Assembly (NCBI RefSeq): GCF_002234675.1
Contig: NC_019867.2
Location: 186,001 to 250,000 of the forward strand
Source: Oryzias latipes
Lineage: Eukaryota > Chordata > Actinopteri > Beloniformes > Adrianichthyidae
Direction: 5' to 3'
Length of the DNA stretch: 64,000 bases
Under the pieces are notes generated by a model. That model was not told the origin of the DNA. It saw only the letters and a list, made by a program, of their open reading frames with translations, and did not search any database. The position numbers and the translations under genes were made by a program. Shown here piece after piece: positions 54,801 through 64,000 of the stretch (position 1 is the stretch's first letter; every line of letters begins with the position of its first letter).

Positions 54801-56753
54801 GTTTCCTGGATTTTGCTTTTTTCACTCCAGATATTTTAGAACTGGACCTTTTTTTCCTTCATCTTGTTTTGTCTGCAGAAAAAGAGTGGAAGCGGAGGAA
54901 TCAGAGGTTTGAAGAGGATGAAGAGTTGGATGATGACGGGTGGGGACTGAGAGTTCTTCAGAGACAGGAGCTGAACAAGGTGAAAAACATTCTTTTTTTT
55001 TCTTCAACACGACTGAAAGGTTTTTGTCAGACCCGTCCATTCTTGTGTTTCCCTCAGATTCAGTCCAATTTGGGTAAAATCCTCCTGAAGGAGGAGCTGG
55101 ACAGATCTGCTGCTCCTCTGAGGAGGAAACCCCGTTCTCTGCCAGGTGGGGGCAAAAACCCGGGTATGCTGCGACCCCTGCATTCATTTCTGTGCTGAAA
55201 GCGTTTGTGTTAAATGCCCAAATGGAAGCTGCTTTAAATTACATTTTCATTTTATGAGAGTCAGTTCTTACCAGCTAATACCATCTGTCAATCATCCACC
55301 GTGTTTTTCTCCCTCCCTTGAGAAGAGGATATAGAAGATGAGATGTTTGCCTGTTTCTTCTTGTCTTCAGGCTCCAGTGTCTCACAGTCGTTTTTTTTCC
55401 CATCATCCTCTAAGAGCTGTCTGTCCAGAGTAAGAATACCCGAAAACTGACATTTGGAGCGTTTGTGTCTATGAATGAGGCTCATTTCTGTGTCTTCTCT
55501 CAGCTGCAGTCAGCAGAGTTCCACACAAAAACCCAGACAGGTGAGAACCGCGGTCCAGGAAAACTCCCGAGCTCAAACTCCGCCTTTGTGTCCCGATAAA
55601 AGGCTAAACTAATCCCACACTACTCCCTACTTAGATTGAGAATAAAGTTATGTCTGAAAATGTTCTGGTTTTCTGAGGAAACTAGTAAAAACCGAAAAGC
55701 ACCGAAAGTGGGAGGAGTCAATACCAGAGGGTCATTTTAGCATAATCAATGTCATTTTATCAATTTCTGCAGTGTGTGTTGCTTCTGAAAGAAAACTATC
55801 AGCAACGTCAGGAGCTGAATTTATCGTACAACAGCAGAAGAAAAACTAAAAGTCGCTTTAAATGCAGAGAAAAGATCAAAATAAAACCTTGATGCTAAAA
55901 ATGCTGATGTAAAGTTGAAAAAGTGCTTCCACTGATTCCTCATCGATAGGAACGTTTTATCATCAAAAGGAAAACTAGCTCAACATGGAAGTGGATGTTT
56001 TTCTTTCTAAAATGCAGAATGTAGAGAAACTGAAATGTCTTTGTCTGTGTTTGCAGGTCCTCAGGTACAGTCCTCTTTAGCTTCACTGCATGAACAGCCG
56101 CCGCTCGTTTGGTTCATTAACACAACAAAACCTGATTCTGTGTGTTAGAACGGAGACTCCGGATTGGACCGAGGGAACTCGCTGCCCTCGCTGGAACACA
56201 AGGTCAGAGAACCCAGACCAGAAGGACTTTTGCTCTTTAGGTTCCAGTCCCATCGGTTCTCAGTGTGGGAGGTCTTTGCATTTCATGGGGGGGCATCTCC
56301 ACACTGAGGCTTTCACAGCTTTGGGTCCTGTTTCAGTTTGTGTTCTGACCCAGTTCTGCTTGCAGATTTACCCGTATGAAACGCTGGTGGTGACCCATAG
56401 AGGGCGCTCAAAGCTCCCTGCTGGGGTGGACCGCACCCGACTGGAGGTAAGAGCAGCCGATGCAAACCCGCAGCATTAAACTGCACCGGAAGTGCTGCAG
56501 CACCCAATTTCTTGTTGGAGTTGCAGCAGGTGTAGAAGAAGGAAGCTCGTGAAAACTCTTCATTAGATCTCATGACCTTCAGCGTGGACTAACCTTTGCA
56601 GGTGAACTAACTGCAGCTCGATGATCCGTCTCCTTGCAGAGACATCTCTCCCAGGAGGAGTTCTTTAGACTGTTCAGGATGTCCATGGAGGAATTCGACC
56701 GCCTCTCTTTATGGAAGAGAAACCAACTCAAGAAGAAGGTCAACCTCTTCTGA
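48814..56753 (+). CDS. dmtn: Dematin (actin-binding protein with C-terminal headpiece), start exon not included
   Basis: Thirteen phase-matched exons encode 377 aa: 48814-48894, 49138-49266, 50990-51173, 52279-52323, 52678-52830, 54879-54979, 55058-55145, 55371-55429, 55504-55540, 56057-56064, 56149-56202, 56366-56446 and 56640-56753. Human dematin is 383-405 aa. Conserved blocks are [63 protein letters not shown] and the villin-type headpiece [20 protein letters not shown] through [13 protein letters not shown]. The headpiece holds the KKK-LF actin-binding end. Dematin bundles actin and links spectrin-actin junctions to the membrane, best known in erythrocytes. The PEST-like linker encoded by 50990-51173 is Ser/Thr/Pro-rich. 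A few N-terminal residues must come from an upstream exon (see 47248-47282). Confidence 0.93.
49452..49629. mobile_element. hAT-type MITE in dmtn intron
   Basis: The termini CAGGGGTCCCCAAATCCAGG and (reverse complement) CAGGCATCCCCAAATCCAGG are inverted repeats. The flanks GCCTAGAA (49444-49451) and GTCTAGAA (49630-49637) are an 8-bp target duplication with one mismatch, as expected for hAT. It is 178 bp and non-coding. Confidence 0.85.
50500..50697. repeat. 11/22-bp minisatellite (GTACACGCCAA type) in dmtn intron
   Basis: Repeated GTACACGCC followed by AA, GA or AT, giving an 11-bp period and a 22-bp period in the best-conserved right part. It lies in the intron before the 50990 exon. Confidence 0.85.
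51328..51607. mobile_element. Second hAT-type MITE in dmtn intron
   Basis: Termini CAGTGGTTCCCAACC and (reverse complement) CAGTGGTCCCCAACC. The 8-bp flanks CTCTAACG (51320-51327) and CTCTAACC (51608-51615) form a target duplication with one mismatch. The element is 280 bp and non-coding, of the Charlie-like CAGTGGTTCCCAA class. Confidence 0.85.
52431..52677 (+). repeat. TG-rich tract running into a dmtn 3' splice site
   Basis: Almost 250 bp of (TG)n interspersed with TACATG and TATG, with two longer near-copies of TGTGTACGTGTTTATGTGTG. It ends directly at the TGTGTGCAG acceptor of the 52678 exon, so that splice site has a UG-rich rather than pyrimidine-rich upstream tract. Confidence 0.9.
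52831..54878. other. dmtn intron with degenerate repeats
   Basis: About 2 kb between the 52678-52830 and 54879-54979 exons. The purine-rich 52880-53230 part and the 53400-54350 part look like decayed LINE sequence (for example GGTGGTGGCAAAGAGCAAAC and ATTTGTGTCGTTTGCAAACC), but no frame is long enough to name the family. No gene is supported. Confidence 0.35.
54601..54738 (+). mobile_element. Truncated tRNA-derived SINE
   Basis: It has the GGCTGCACGGTGGTGCAGTG head of the family at 13453, a B-box-like GGTTCAAATCC and the TTTTCCTCCCACTGTCCAAA body, then breaks off. Confidence 0.7.
56057..56064 (+). CDS. dmtn: 8-nt microexon of dmtn
   Basis: GTCCTCAG lies between TTTGCAG and GTACAG. Together with the last base of the preceding exon it encodes Gly-Pro-Gln, aligning with the G-L-Q that precedes NGE in human dematin, and it restores phase 0 for the next exon ([18 protein letters not shown]). 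Confidence 0.8.
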
Positions 56754-58279
56754 CACCCCCAGGACTGCATCCCATAATGCACTGCTTTTCTCAGGTTGGC
56801 CATCAGCCATATGTTAGCCATATGTGCCGCGCACGTCCTCTTCTGTTGACCGTGGTGCGGCGGCTGTGGAGGCTGTGGACGTTTTTAGACGTCTGAGGCT
56901 GTTTGCAGAGATGGTGATGATGTCATCAAGTTCTGCTGCAGACGTTTCCATGACGACTGAAACCAGAGCTTCAATCGTGACCAGAGGGGGTTAGGAGTTG
57001 GTTTGACTGCCGGAATAAGCAGCACCAGCTTTGCCGACGAGTCTTTCTGGATCGTAGAGTGCAGCTCTGACGTTACACTAAACAGATTTATGACCAGTTT
57101 TAGGCTCAGACAAAACATCACGAAACATCACAACCCTCATCTGTTGCTGCGGATTAAAGTCAGCCAACGCCGCCCACAGATGAGAAGATGTTAGTGCCAG
57201 ATCCACGCAGCTCCGCCCCCTCCACGCAACAGCTTAGCTAGGTTAGCATTAGCTGCTGTTTTTTCTTAACCAAATGTTGTGGAAAAGGTTTTTAACATTA
57301 TAAAGAAGCAGCAGAACTTTTAGTAGAACATCAGTAGAACTTTCAGTAGAACATGACTATTGAGAGGAAAAGGACTTTCTGTGGATTTCTTGGACTGTGA
57401 GGAAACATGAAACACTTTTAACATGAAGAGATCTGCACTTTAGAACTTTGGTAAACATGTACACGTCCTCAGGAATCCTCAGCAGCAGTTCTCTCTCTCC
57501 CTGAATGATCCGATCTAACTTCACCTTTAGACTCTTAAACTGTGACTGACACAGAGTTCCATCCAATCATCTTCTGATCCATTTCCAAAGAGCTCCTAGT
57601 CGTCTTTTCATGATGATGACGCCGCTTTTAGCCAAAATGTAAAAACCTGTGTCATTTTCTAGGACATAGTTTCTGCAGAGCGGCAGAGAGTCATCAGAAA
57701 TTCACCTCAGAGACGTGGGCGGGACTGTTGGTGCAGAGCAACCCCGTGCCCCCTTCCCATTATCCATGACTGAGACCTTTCTGATTACACTCTCCCTCTA
57801 GCTTACAGCCCCTCAGCCCCCCCCCCAACCTAATGTTAGCGGTGCAACATAAATGGCAGCAATAATGCATTCATCCATCCGTCCAGTTCTGATCCAGGTT
57901 CCAGCTCAGATCAGGAAAACAGACGGTCATGGATCTGTTGGTCTGACAGTGGATGATCAGAAAGGGGCGGAGCTTGGAGATTGTGGCCCCGCCATTGTAG
58001 CTGCTACGTCACAAATACAATCTTTTCAAACGGCATTTTTTATCTGCTCCTCATTCACAACAATTTGAATAAAGAAAAACTCAGAAATTAATTTTGAACT
58101 GAATTTCCTTTAAAAATCAGAAAAATGCTACAAGAACGTGTTAAAAACACCAAAAACACAGTTTTCATCAGAGTGGGGCTTTAATCACCATCAGCTTCGT
58201 TAAGATGCTGAGACCATTGTTAGAATTCACACCGCAGTGAAGCTAACGTTAGCTTCTTCCAACATCTTTTTTCTGTTTA
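56754..58279 (+). other. dmtn: dmtn 3' UTR and downstream sequence
   Basis: No ORF is supported. ATTAAA at about 57152 and AATAAA at 58068-58073 are the visible candidate poly(A) signals, so the 3' UTR could be 0.4 or 1.3 kb. The end cannot be fixed. Confidence 0.45.
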
Positions 58280-58418
58280 TACAGTATTCAGATTAAAATG
58301 CTGCATCATCACTTATTGCTCCCATTTTTTATGGTCTGAACTCCAAGATGTGAAACATTTTCCACAAACACAAAATAACCAGTTCTCTGAAATATTGTTC
58401 ACAAATCTGTCTAAATAG

Positions 58419-58937
58419 AAGAACAGAACAGAATTGAATAGAATGCCATTGTCACTATACACATGTACAATTCGCATCACACACGCATTCACTGTTCAGT
58501 GCAAACATGCATTCAATTTCAATTCAATTCAATTTATTTGTATAGCCCAAAATCACAACAACAGTCGTCTCGATGGGCTTCGAAGTGAAACATGAACTCA
58601 AAAGGATCACGAATACAAAGAGTTCAATAGGAAAATACTAAAATGAACTAACAAACTGACTAAGCTATACTGGCATCCCTGCCCTTAGACCCCCCTTCGC
58701 GGTAAGGAAAAACTCCCAAAAAAAACGGATTCCGGAAAAAACGAAGAAACCTCAGGGGTGCCCACATGAAGGAGGGATCCTCCCCCAGGACGGACAGGCG
58801 ATTTACCAGAACTCAAAGAGAAGAATTTACTTATCTAAATCTACAACTACATATATAAAGTCCAGCAGACGAGCTTCATCCAGCCGTGGTTGTGGGGACA
58901 GTCAAAGGCGCGAGTCGAGCCGGAGACAGGAACCACA
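58419..58937. mobile_element. Retroposon nested in the Tc1-like left inverted repeat
   Basis: The inserted sequence contains CAATTCAATTCAATTTATTT and GTATAGCCCAAAATCACAAC, a tail common in teleost non-LTR elements, followed by the block CCCTTCGCGGTAAGGAAAAA and CCTCCCCCAGGACGGACAGG. Removing it restores a continuous match to the right inverted repeat (CTAAAT joined to CTGTGATAGTG). The family name is not certain. Confidence 0.7.
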
Positions 58938-59100
58938 TCTGTGATAGTGAGCACTTCTCCTTATCCAAGACAATCCATCCCACCTCACAGGTGTGCCATA
59001 TCAAGATGCTGATTAGACAGCATGATTATTGCACAGGTGTGCCTTAGACTGGCCACAAGAAAAGGCCACTCTGAAATCTTCAGTTGTATCACACAGCACA

Positions 59101-60063
59101 ATGCCACAGATGTCACAAGTTTTGAGGGAGCGTGCAATTGGCATGCTGATAGCAGGAATGTCCACCAGAGCTGTTGCTAGGGAATTGAATGTCCATTTCT
59201 CCACCATAAGCCGTCTCCAAAGGCGTTTCCCAGAATTTGGCAGCACATCCAACCGGCCTCACAACCGCAGACCACGTGTAACCACACCAGCCCAAGACTT
59301 CCACATCCAGCATGTCCACCTCCAAGATCGTCTGAGACCAGCCACTCGGACAGCTGCTGAAACAATCGCTTTGCATAACCACAGAATTTCTGCACAAACT
59401 GTCAGAAACCGTCTCAGGGAAGCTCATCTGCATGCTCGTCGTCCTCATCGAGGTCTCGACCTCAGTCCAGTTCGTCGTCGTAACCGACTTGAGTGGACAA
59501 ATGCTCACATGCGATGGCGTCTGGCACGTTGGAGAGGTGTTCTCTTCACGGATGAATCCCGGTTTACACTGTTCAGGGCAGATGGCAGACAGCGTGTGTG
59601 GCGTTGTGTGGGTGAGCGGTTTTCTGATGTCAATGTTGTGGATGGAGTAGCCCATGGTGGTGGTGGGGTTATGGTATGGACAGGTGTATGTTATGGGCGA
59701 CGAACACAGGTGCATTTCATTGATGGCATTTTGAATGCACAGAGATACCGTGACGAGATCCTGGGGCCCATTGTTGTGCCGTACATCCAACAACATCACC
59801 TCATGTTGCAGCATGATAATGCACGGCCCCATGTTGCAAGGATCTGTACACAATTCTTGGAAGCTGAAAACATCACAGTTCTTGCATGGCCAGCATACTC
59901 ACCGGACATGTGACCCATTGGGCATGTTTGGGATGCTCTGGATCGGCGTATATGACAGTGTGTTCCAGTTCCTGCCAATATCCAGCAACTTCACATAGCC
60001 ATTGAAGAAGAGTGGACCAACATTCCACAGGCCACAATAGACAACCTGATCAACTCTATGTGA
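59101..60063 (+). pseudogene. Tc1-like transposase, inactivated
   Basis: About 320 codons from ATG 59101. An N-terminal paired-like helix-turn-helix region (IGMLIAGMSTRAVARELNVH, then RRFP) is followed by the catalytic domain with the first Asp in LFTDESRF and the second in QHDNARPH. In-frame TGA codons lie at 59911 and 59953, and the frame ends with TGA at 60061, where relatives continue. The third catalytic acid of the DD34E triad is Gly here: 34 residues separate the HDNARPH Asp from the G of PIGHVWD. The copy is therefore both truncated and catalytically dead. Confidence 0.85.
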
Positions 60064-60419
60064 AGGAGATGTGTCGCACTTCATGAGGCAAATGGTGGTC
60101 ACACCAGATACTGACTGGTTGTCTGAGTCCCCTGACCCCCTCAATAAAACAAAACTGAAGATTTCAGAGTGGCCTTTTCTTGTGGCCAGTCTAAGGCACA
60201 CCTGTCCAATCAGTATCTTGATATGGCACACCTGTGAGGTGGGATGGATTGTCTTGGCAAAGGAGAAGTGCTCACTATCACAGATTTAGACAGATTTGTG
60301 AACAATATTTCAGAGAACTGGTTATTTTGTGTATGTGGAAAATGTTTCACATCTTTGAGTTCATACCACAAAAAATGGGAGCAATAACAAAAGTGTTATT
60401 TATATTTTTGGTCAGTGTA

Positions 60420-62164
60420 TATTTGATTAGAACCTGAATGTAACAGAATGATCAGGGTGGTGGATGCACCATACACCTGTAGACGTGTAGATTCTATTGG
60501 AGGCTGACATTTTCACCTTCATGAAAATACTCGTGCTAACCGCAGCAGGGTTGCAGGGGTGGGATTATAATTTTGCTTCCTTCCACTCCCTTTCAAGCAA
60601 TATTTAATTTTATGTCTAATTATTCCAGGTTTGATTAGTTATTGTATGAATGTATAACTGATGATTGTATTGTTTTTGTGTATTATCCCTATTTGATTGC
60701 TTGAAATGAACCATTTCAAATAAAAAAAAATCAAATCTTTTCACGCAACGTCAGCAACAAAGAATGCTAACGCTAACATCGACCTGCTACATTATTTTAT
60801 TCTTTGATCATGTTTAACTGGATTACCCAAAACATCTTTTTCAAAAGGGAATTTTCTGAGCAGAAAAAACGTCTCCTTTTTTAAGGAAATGCCATCGGCA
60901 TCTTCCTCCCTCTGTGTAAAGAACCAGCAGAAACCTGTTCTGATTCCTTCTTCTCCTCTCTGACCTTCTCTCGCTTTGTGTTGATTGATGGGTGTAGTTG
61001 GAGTCCATAGTTTGATGTTTTCTGTATCAGCCGGTGTTCTTGGACTCTGTCGGCAGAAGCGGCCTCAAACGTTCATATGACTTCAAACTGCCTTTGCATT
61101 GATCATTTGGTGTTAATATTGAACTGAAGAAAACTGAGCATGAAGTTGCTGACATAGCAGATTATTCTGACTGGAAGGTGAACTGAGTTTAAAACTTGTT
61201 TTTTTACATCTGTATGAAGCTGCTGAAACCTGAATGTTGTTTGAAAAGAATCAGAAATCCCAATAGACAACATTTCTGTTGCTTTTTCGTCTTCATTCTT
61301 CTCATAAAATAAACTTCCTGTTGACTCTTTGTTTCCCCTTTTAGAAACTTTTCGATGCAGAATTCCTTCTTTTAAAGCAGCCTTCTGCCCAAAACAGTGA
61401 AGCGAGGATTGTTCTTTACTTTTCAGAACGTCACAGAGAACCTTCACATTGGGTTCTCTTCCTGATAAGAACCTCTGCATTTAGCTTAACATGGACTTGT
61501 TCAGGAAAGCTCCTGATTGCGCCCCGTGTGGTTGTGTATTAGCAAAACCTAATAACCGTATCAGAGAAATGGACTGAGTGGCCCCGCCCCCTGGCATCCA
61601 AACAGGAAGTGGCTCCAAAAAGCCAAAATCCCAGTTTGTTTATATAGATAAACAAACAGCTGTTCCTCAGTCGTTCTATTGGTCAGAAGAACCGTTCTGG
61701 ATCTGATACCTTTGTGTTAACATCTTGATAAATCCTCATTTTACAATCTGACCAATCAGACGCTTCAATAAAAGTAGTTGGAACCATTGACAGATTTGGT
61801 GTACGCCACTTTCAAGTGATAGGGGTGTGGTCCTCTAACAAGCTCTCTCCTGATTGGTGAGAGTGGTTGCCATAGAAACAGTGACTCAGACCGACTCGGA
61901 CCAATCACTGCTTACTGGTGACGTCTGGCTCCAACATGGCGGCAGCCGTACCACAAAGAAATGGCAACTGAATTGACTCCAATTAGTTGGAGCAGGAAGT
62001 GAACCCTTTTCTATGGGGGGGGGGGGGGGGTGTCACACTTGGAACAGTTCCAGATGATGGTTAGAACCAAGGAGGATCCAGTGATCAAGGTGATGATGAT
62101 CCAAACCCTCTTAATGAACGGCAGTTTGGAGACTAAAAGTCAGTCAAATATCATCTTTATCTTT
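60420..62164. other. Intergenic sequence without recognised gene
   Basis: AT-rich DNA. I see no ORF with a recognisable domain; a poly-G run is at about 62017-62030. Confidence 0.5.
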
Positions 62165-62372
62165 ACCCCTTTTGCTATCCTATGACCCCCCCCCCCTTCC
62201 ATTGAGGTGTTCTCCCTACCATGACAAAGGTGGATAAAGGTGGAAAGATTTCATGTAATCCATGGACACCGGTGAAGATCACAAATCATTGAAGAAAAAA
62301 GGTTCAGAGCACTGTCTAGTGGGTCTAGATGACCCAACTCCCAATGTTAAAGTGCCTAGGATAGAACAAGGG
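62165..62372 (+). mobile_element. piggyBac-like MITE, copy 3
   Basis: The left end CCCCTTTTGCTATCCTATG and right end CCTAGGATAGAACAAGGG form an imperfect inverted repeat, and the interior closely matches copy 1 in the same orientation. The flanks are TTTA and TTAG, decayed from TTAA if the family assignment is right. Confidence 0.65.
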
Positions 62373-63129
62373 TTAGATATGAACTTTATTAACTTTATAT
62401 CAATGTTAAAACGTTCGTGACGATCGCAGGTCTGCAGTGGAGGAAATATCAGATTTTTAAAAAATCTTCGTTTCTTAGGAACAAACAGCTACCACTAAAA
62501 TAAACAGCTGTGATCTTATTGAAACTCAGCTTTAAGTTTCTCTAATGTGTGCAGAAAATGAAATGCATCCGAATGATGAATGAATGATGTTGGAAAGCGA
62601 TGTCTGTCATCAGACATCAGTCACCAGTCCAGGGTTCTGACAGCAGTTTAATGCTGTGGAACAGCGAGAACCTTCATTGTGACGATGGACACTGGAGACA
62701 CAACATTGATCAGAACATCTCTTCTTCAGGAAAATAAAAAACGGTTTCCTTTAACTTTGACTCCACTGTTTCCTTCAAAGTAAAAGCTTTTGCAGGGCAG
62801 AGACCTTTACATTCTTCTAAGTATAAAAATGACGAAAGTGAAGATTTAGGTACACAATATTGTTTCTGCACTAAAATAATAGCTAGCACTTTGGTTCAAA
62901 CACACATTTCATCCACAGAAACGTCAAAACCTGAAAGGGGTTTGAGTTAAAAATGATCAGAAGCAGCTCTGCTCCTCATCGTCTGCAGACATGAAGACAA
63001 ACTGATGAGAACCACAGCGCCCAATGCGGTCAGAACATCCGTCAAGCTGCAGCTTTGGTCTCCCATTCCTGTGAAAACAGAAAAACCTTCATCAATGAGT
63101 CCAACAAGGATGTCAGATCTGTCTAAACT

Positions 63130-63563
63130 TCAGCCTTTTGGGCCCGTTTTCTGGATTGATGTGAACTTTGGCAGAAACGGCTCCTCCTCCTCATTGCTCC
63201 TAACCCATCGCACCTTCTTTCTCTGGAAAACCTTCCCATGTTCCAGGAAAAGCGCTGAAGGAGCTCGTCGTAAAGAGTTTTTAGCTGACGCCGTCCGCCG
63301 CAGCAGAGGGTTCAGGATGCTCGCCTGCACACAGCAGAAAGGTCAGAGGTCAGGGCTGCGAGCCGGCCTCAGCTCCGCCTACAGGGCAACACCTACCTGA
63401 GCGCGCTCGGTGTAGAGAGCCAGCGACTGTCTGAAGGAGGCGCGCTTGCTTTGTTTCCCGACGGACGGCAGGTTTGTCTCTGAACCCGCCCGGAGCTGCA
63501 CCGCCGCCTTCCCGGCCAGCTCCAGCTTCTGGACGCTCCGCTGCACCTCAGCGCCTCTGCTGT
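63130..63563 (-). CDS. Last two coding exons of an unrecognised gene
   Basis: Minus-strand exons 63397-63563 and 63130-63324 are bounded by good sites (acceptor TCTCAG, donor CAG|GTAGGT, acceptor TGTGCAG) and join in phase 0 to a stop at 63130-63132. The 120 or so residues are basic and Ser-rich: EVQRSVQKLELAGKAAVQLR, then KRASFRQSLALYTERAQ, RRTASAKNSLRRAPSALFLE and an EEEE patch before the end. KRAS and RRTAS look like basophilic kinase sites. I do not recognise the protein. Earlier exons would lie beyond the window edge or in 63564-64000, where I cannot identify one. Confidence 0.5.
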
Positions 63564-64000
63564 CTGAGACGCAGGAACGGGAACAGGTTTGGTGTCAACA
63601 GGGAGCAGCTCTTTACTTCTGCATTCAGCTTTTCAGACCTTCATCCTTTTACCATGTGACACTGCAGCCTGAAGCCTTCGTCACATTGCTCATTCCTAAC
63701 CGCGCACGTCTCACGTGCACAGCACTAACGGGCTCCAGTCTGCAGGATTTTGGGGGTTAAAAATGAGAAATCTGTTTGACACGCCTGCGTCTCACCTTCT
63801 CCCCGCTGACTGAACCTCACCTGTTGTAGAAAAATGTGCATGAACTCGTTCTCTCTATGGGCCCCTGAGCGGTCTACCACCTGGATTTCTGATGTAGCTC
63901 ACCTGACCAAGAAACCTTAAGGACGGACATGCATGAGGACTTCCAGCATGATCACCTCAGCAAACATAAATATTCACATCCGACTCAAAGCTCTGTGGGC

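Larger units (their letters stand above)
58280..60419 (+). mobile_element. Tc1-like transposon with long terminal inverted repeats, carrying a nested insertion
   Basis: The left part 58282-58418 and 58938-59090 matches in reverse complement the right part 60140-60417 (for example GATGTGAAACATTTTCCACA against TGTGGAAAATGTTTCACATC), giving inverted repeats of roughly 270 bp bounded by TA. The left repeat is interrupted by another element (58419-58937). The transposase frame lies between and is broken. Long repeats of this size are seen in some fish Tc1 subfamilies. Confidence 0.85.

Noticed and set aside
61103-61480. 125-codon minus-strand frame in the 60-62 kb intergenic stretch
   Set aside because: AT-rich, no splice context and no recognisable motif; the length is compatible with chance.

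Overview
This is a vertebrate nuclear window, almost certainly from a ray-finned (teleost) fish. The evidence is small phase-matched GT-AG exons in compact introns, vertebrate-type proteins, tRNA-derived SINEs, an L2-type LINE, a Tc1-like element, hAT and piggyBac-like MITEs and many minisatellites. The species cannot be fixed from sequence alone; a percomorph such as a medaka relative would fit.

Layout. 0-2.2 kb: repeat remnants (Harbinger, SINE, MITE). 2.29-3.97 kb (-): srp19, five coding exons, 140 aa. 5.12-11.03 kb (+): a PP2A catalytic subunit, most like ppp2cb, eight exons, exactly 309 aa. These two genes are head to head with 1.15 kb between start codons. 11.5-18.3 kb: a 30-bp minisatellite cut by a MITE, two SINEs, an unrecognised GC-rich block with a poly(A) tail, and a dead L2 LINE. 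18.50-42.40 kb (+): rsph14, six coding exons, 341 aa, whose 1,026 coding bases are spread over 23.9 kb because intron 2 holds an 8.1-kb array of a 12-bp unit and intron 4 is almost entirely a 13.1-kb array of a 19-bp unit. About 45 bp before the rsph14 start codon lies a palindromic RFX X-box, with two forkhead motifs further upstream. 42.4-48.8 kb: repeats and the probable 5' region of dmtn. 48.81-56.75 kb (+): dmtn (dematin), thirteen recognised coding exons including an 8-nt microexon; the start exon is uncertain. 58.28-60.42 kb: a nested, inactivated Tc1-like transposon. 63.13-63.56 kb (-): the last two exons of a gene I do not recognise.

The genes are functionally unrelated (SRP assembly, Ser/Thr phosphatase, ciliary radial spoke, actin-bundling cytoskeletal protein) and there is no operon. 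The outstanding property of the window is its density of unrelated tandem arrays, mostly inside introns: 46, 23, 30, 12, 19, 24 and about 11 bp units plus a TG tract. The very long open frames at 19.5-27.9 kb come from the 12-bp array and are not proteins.
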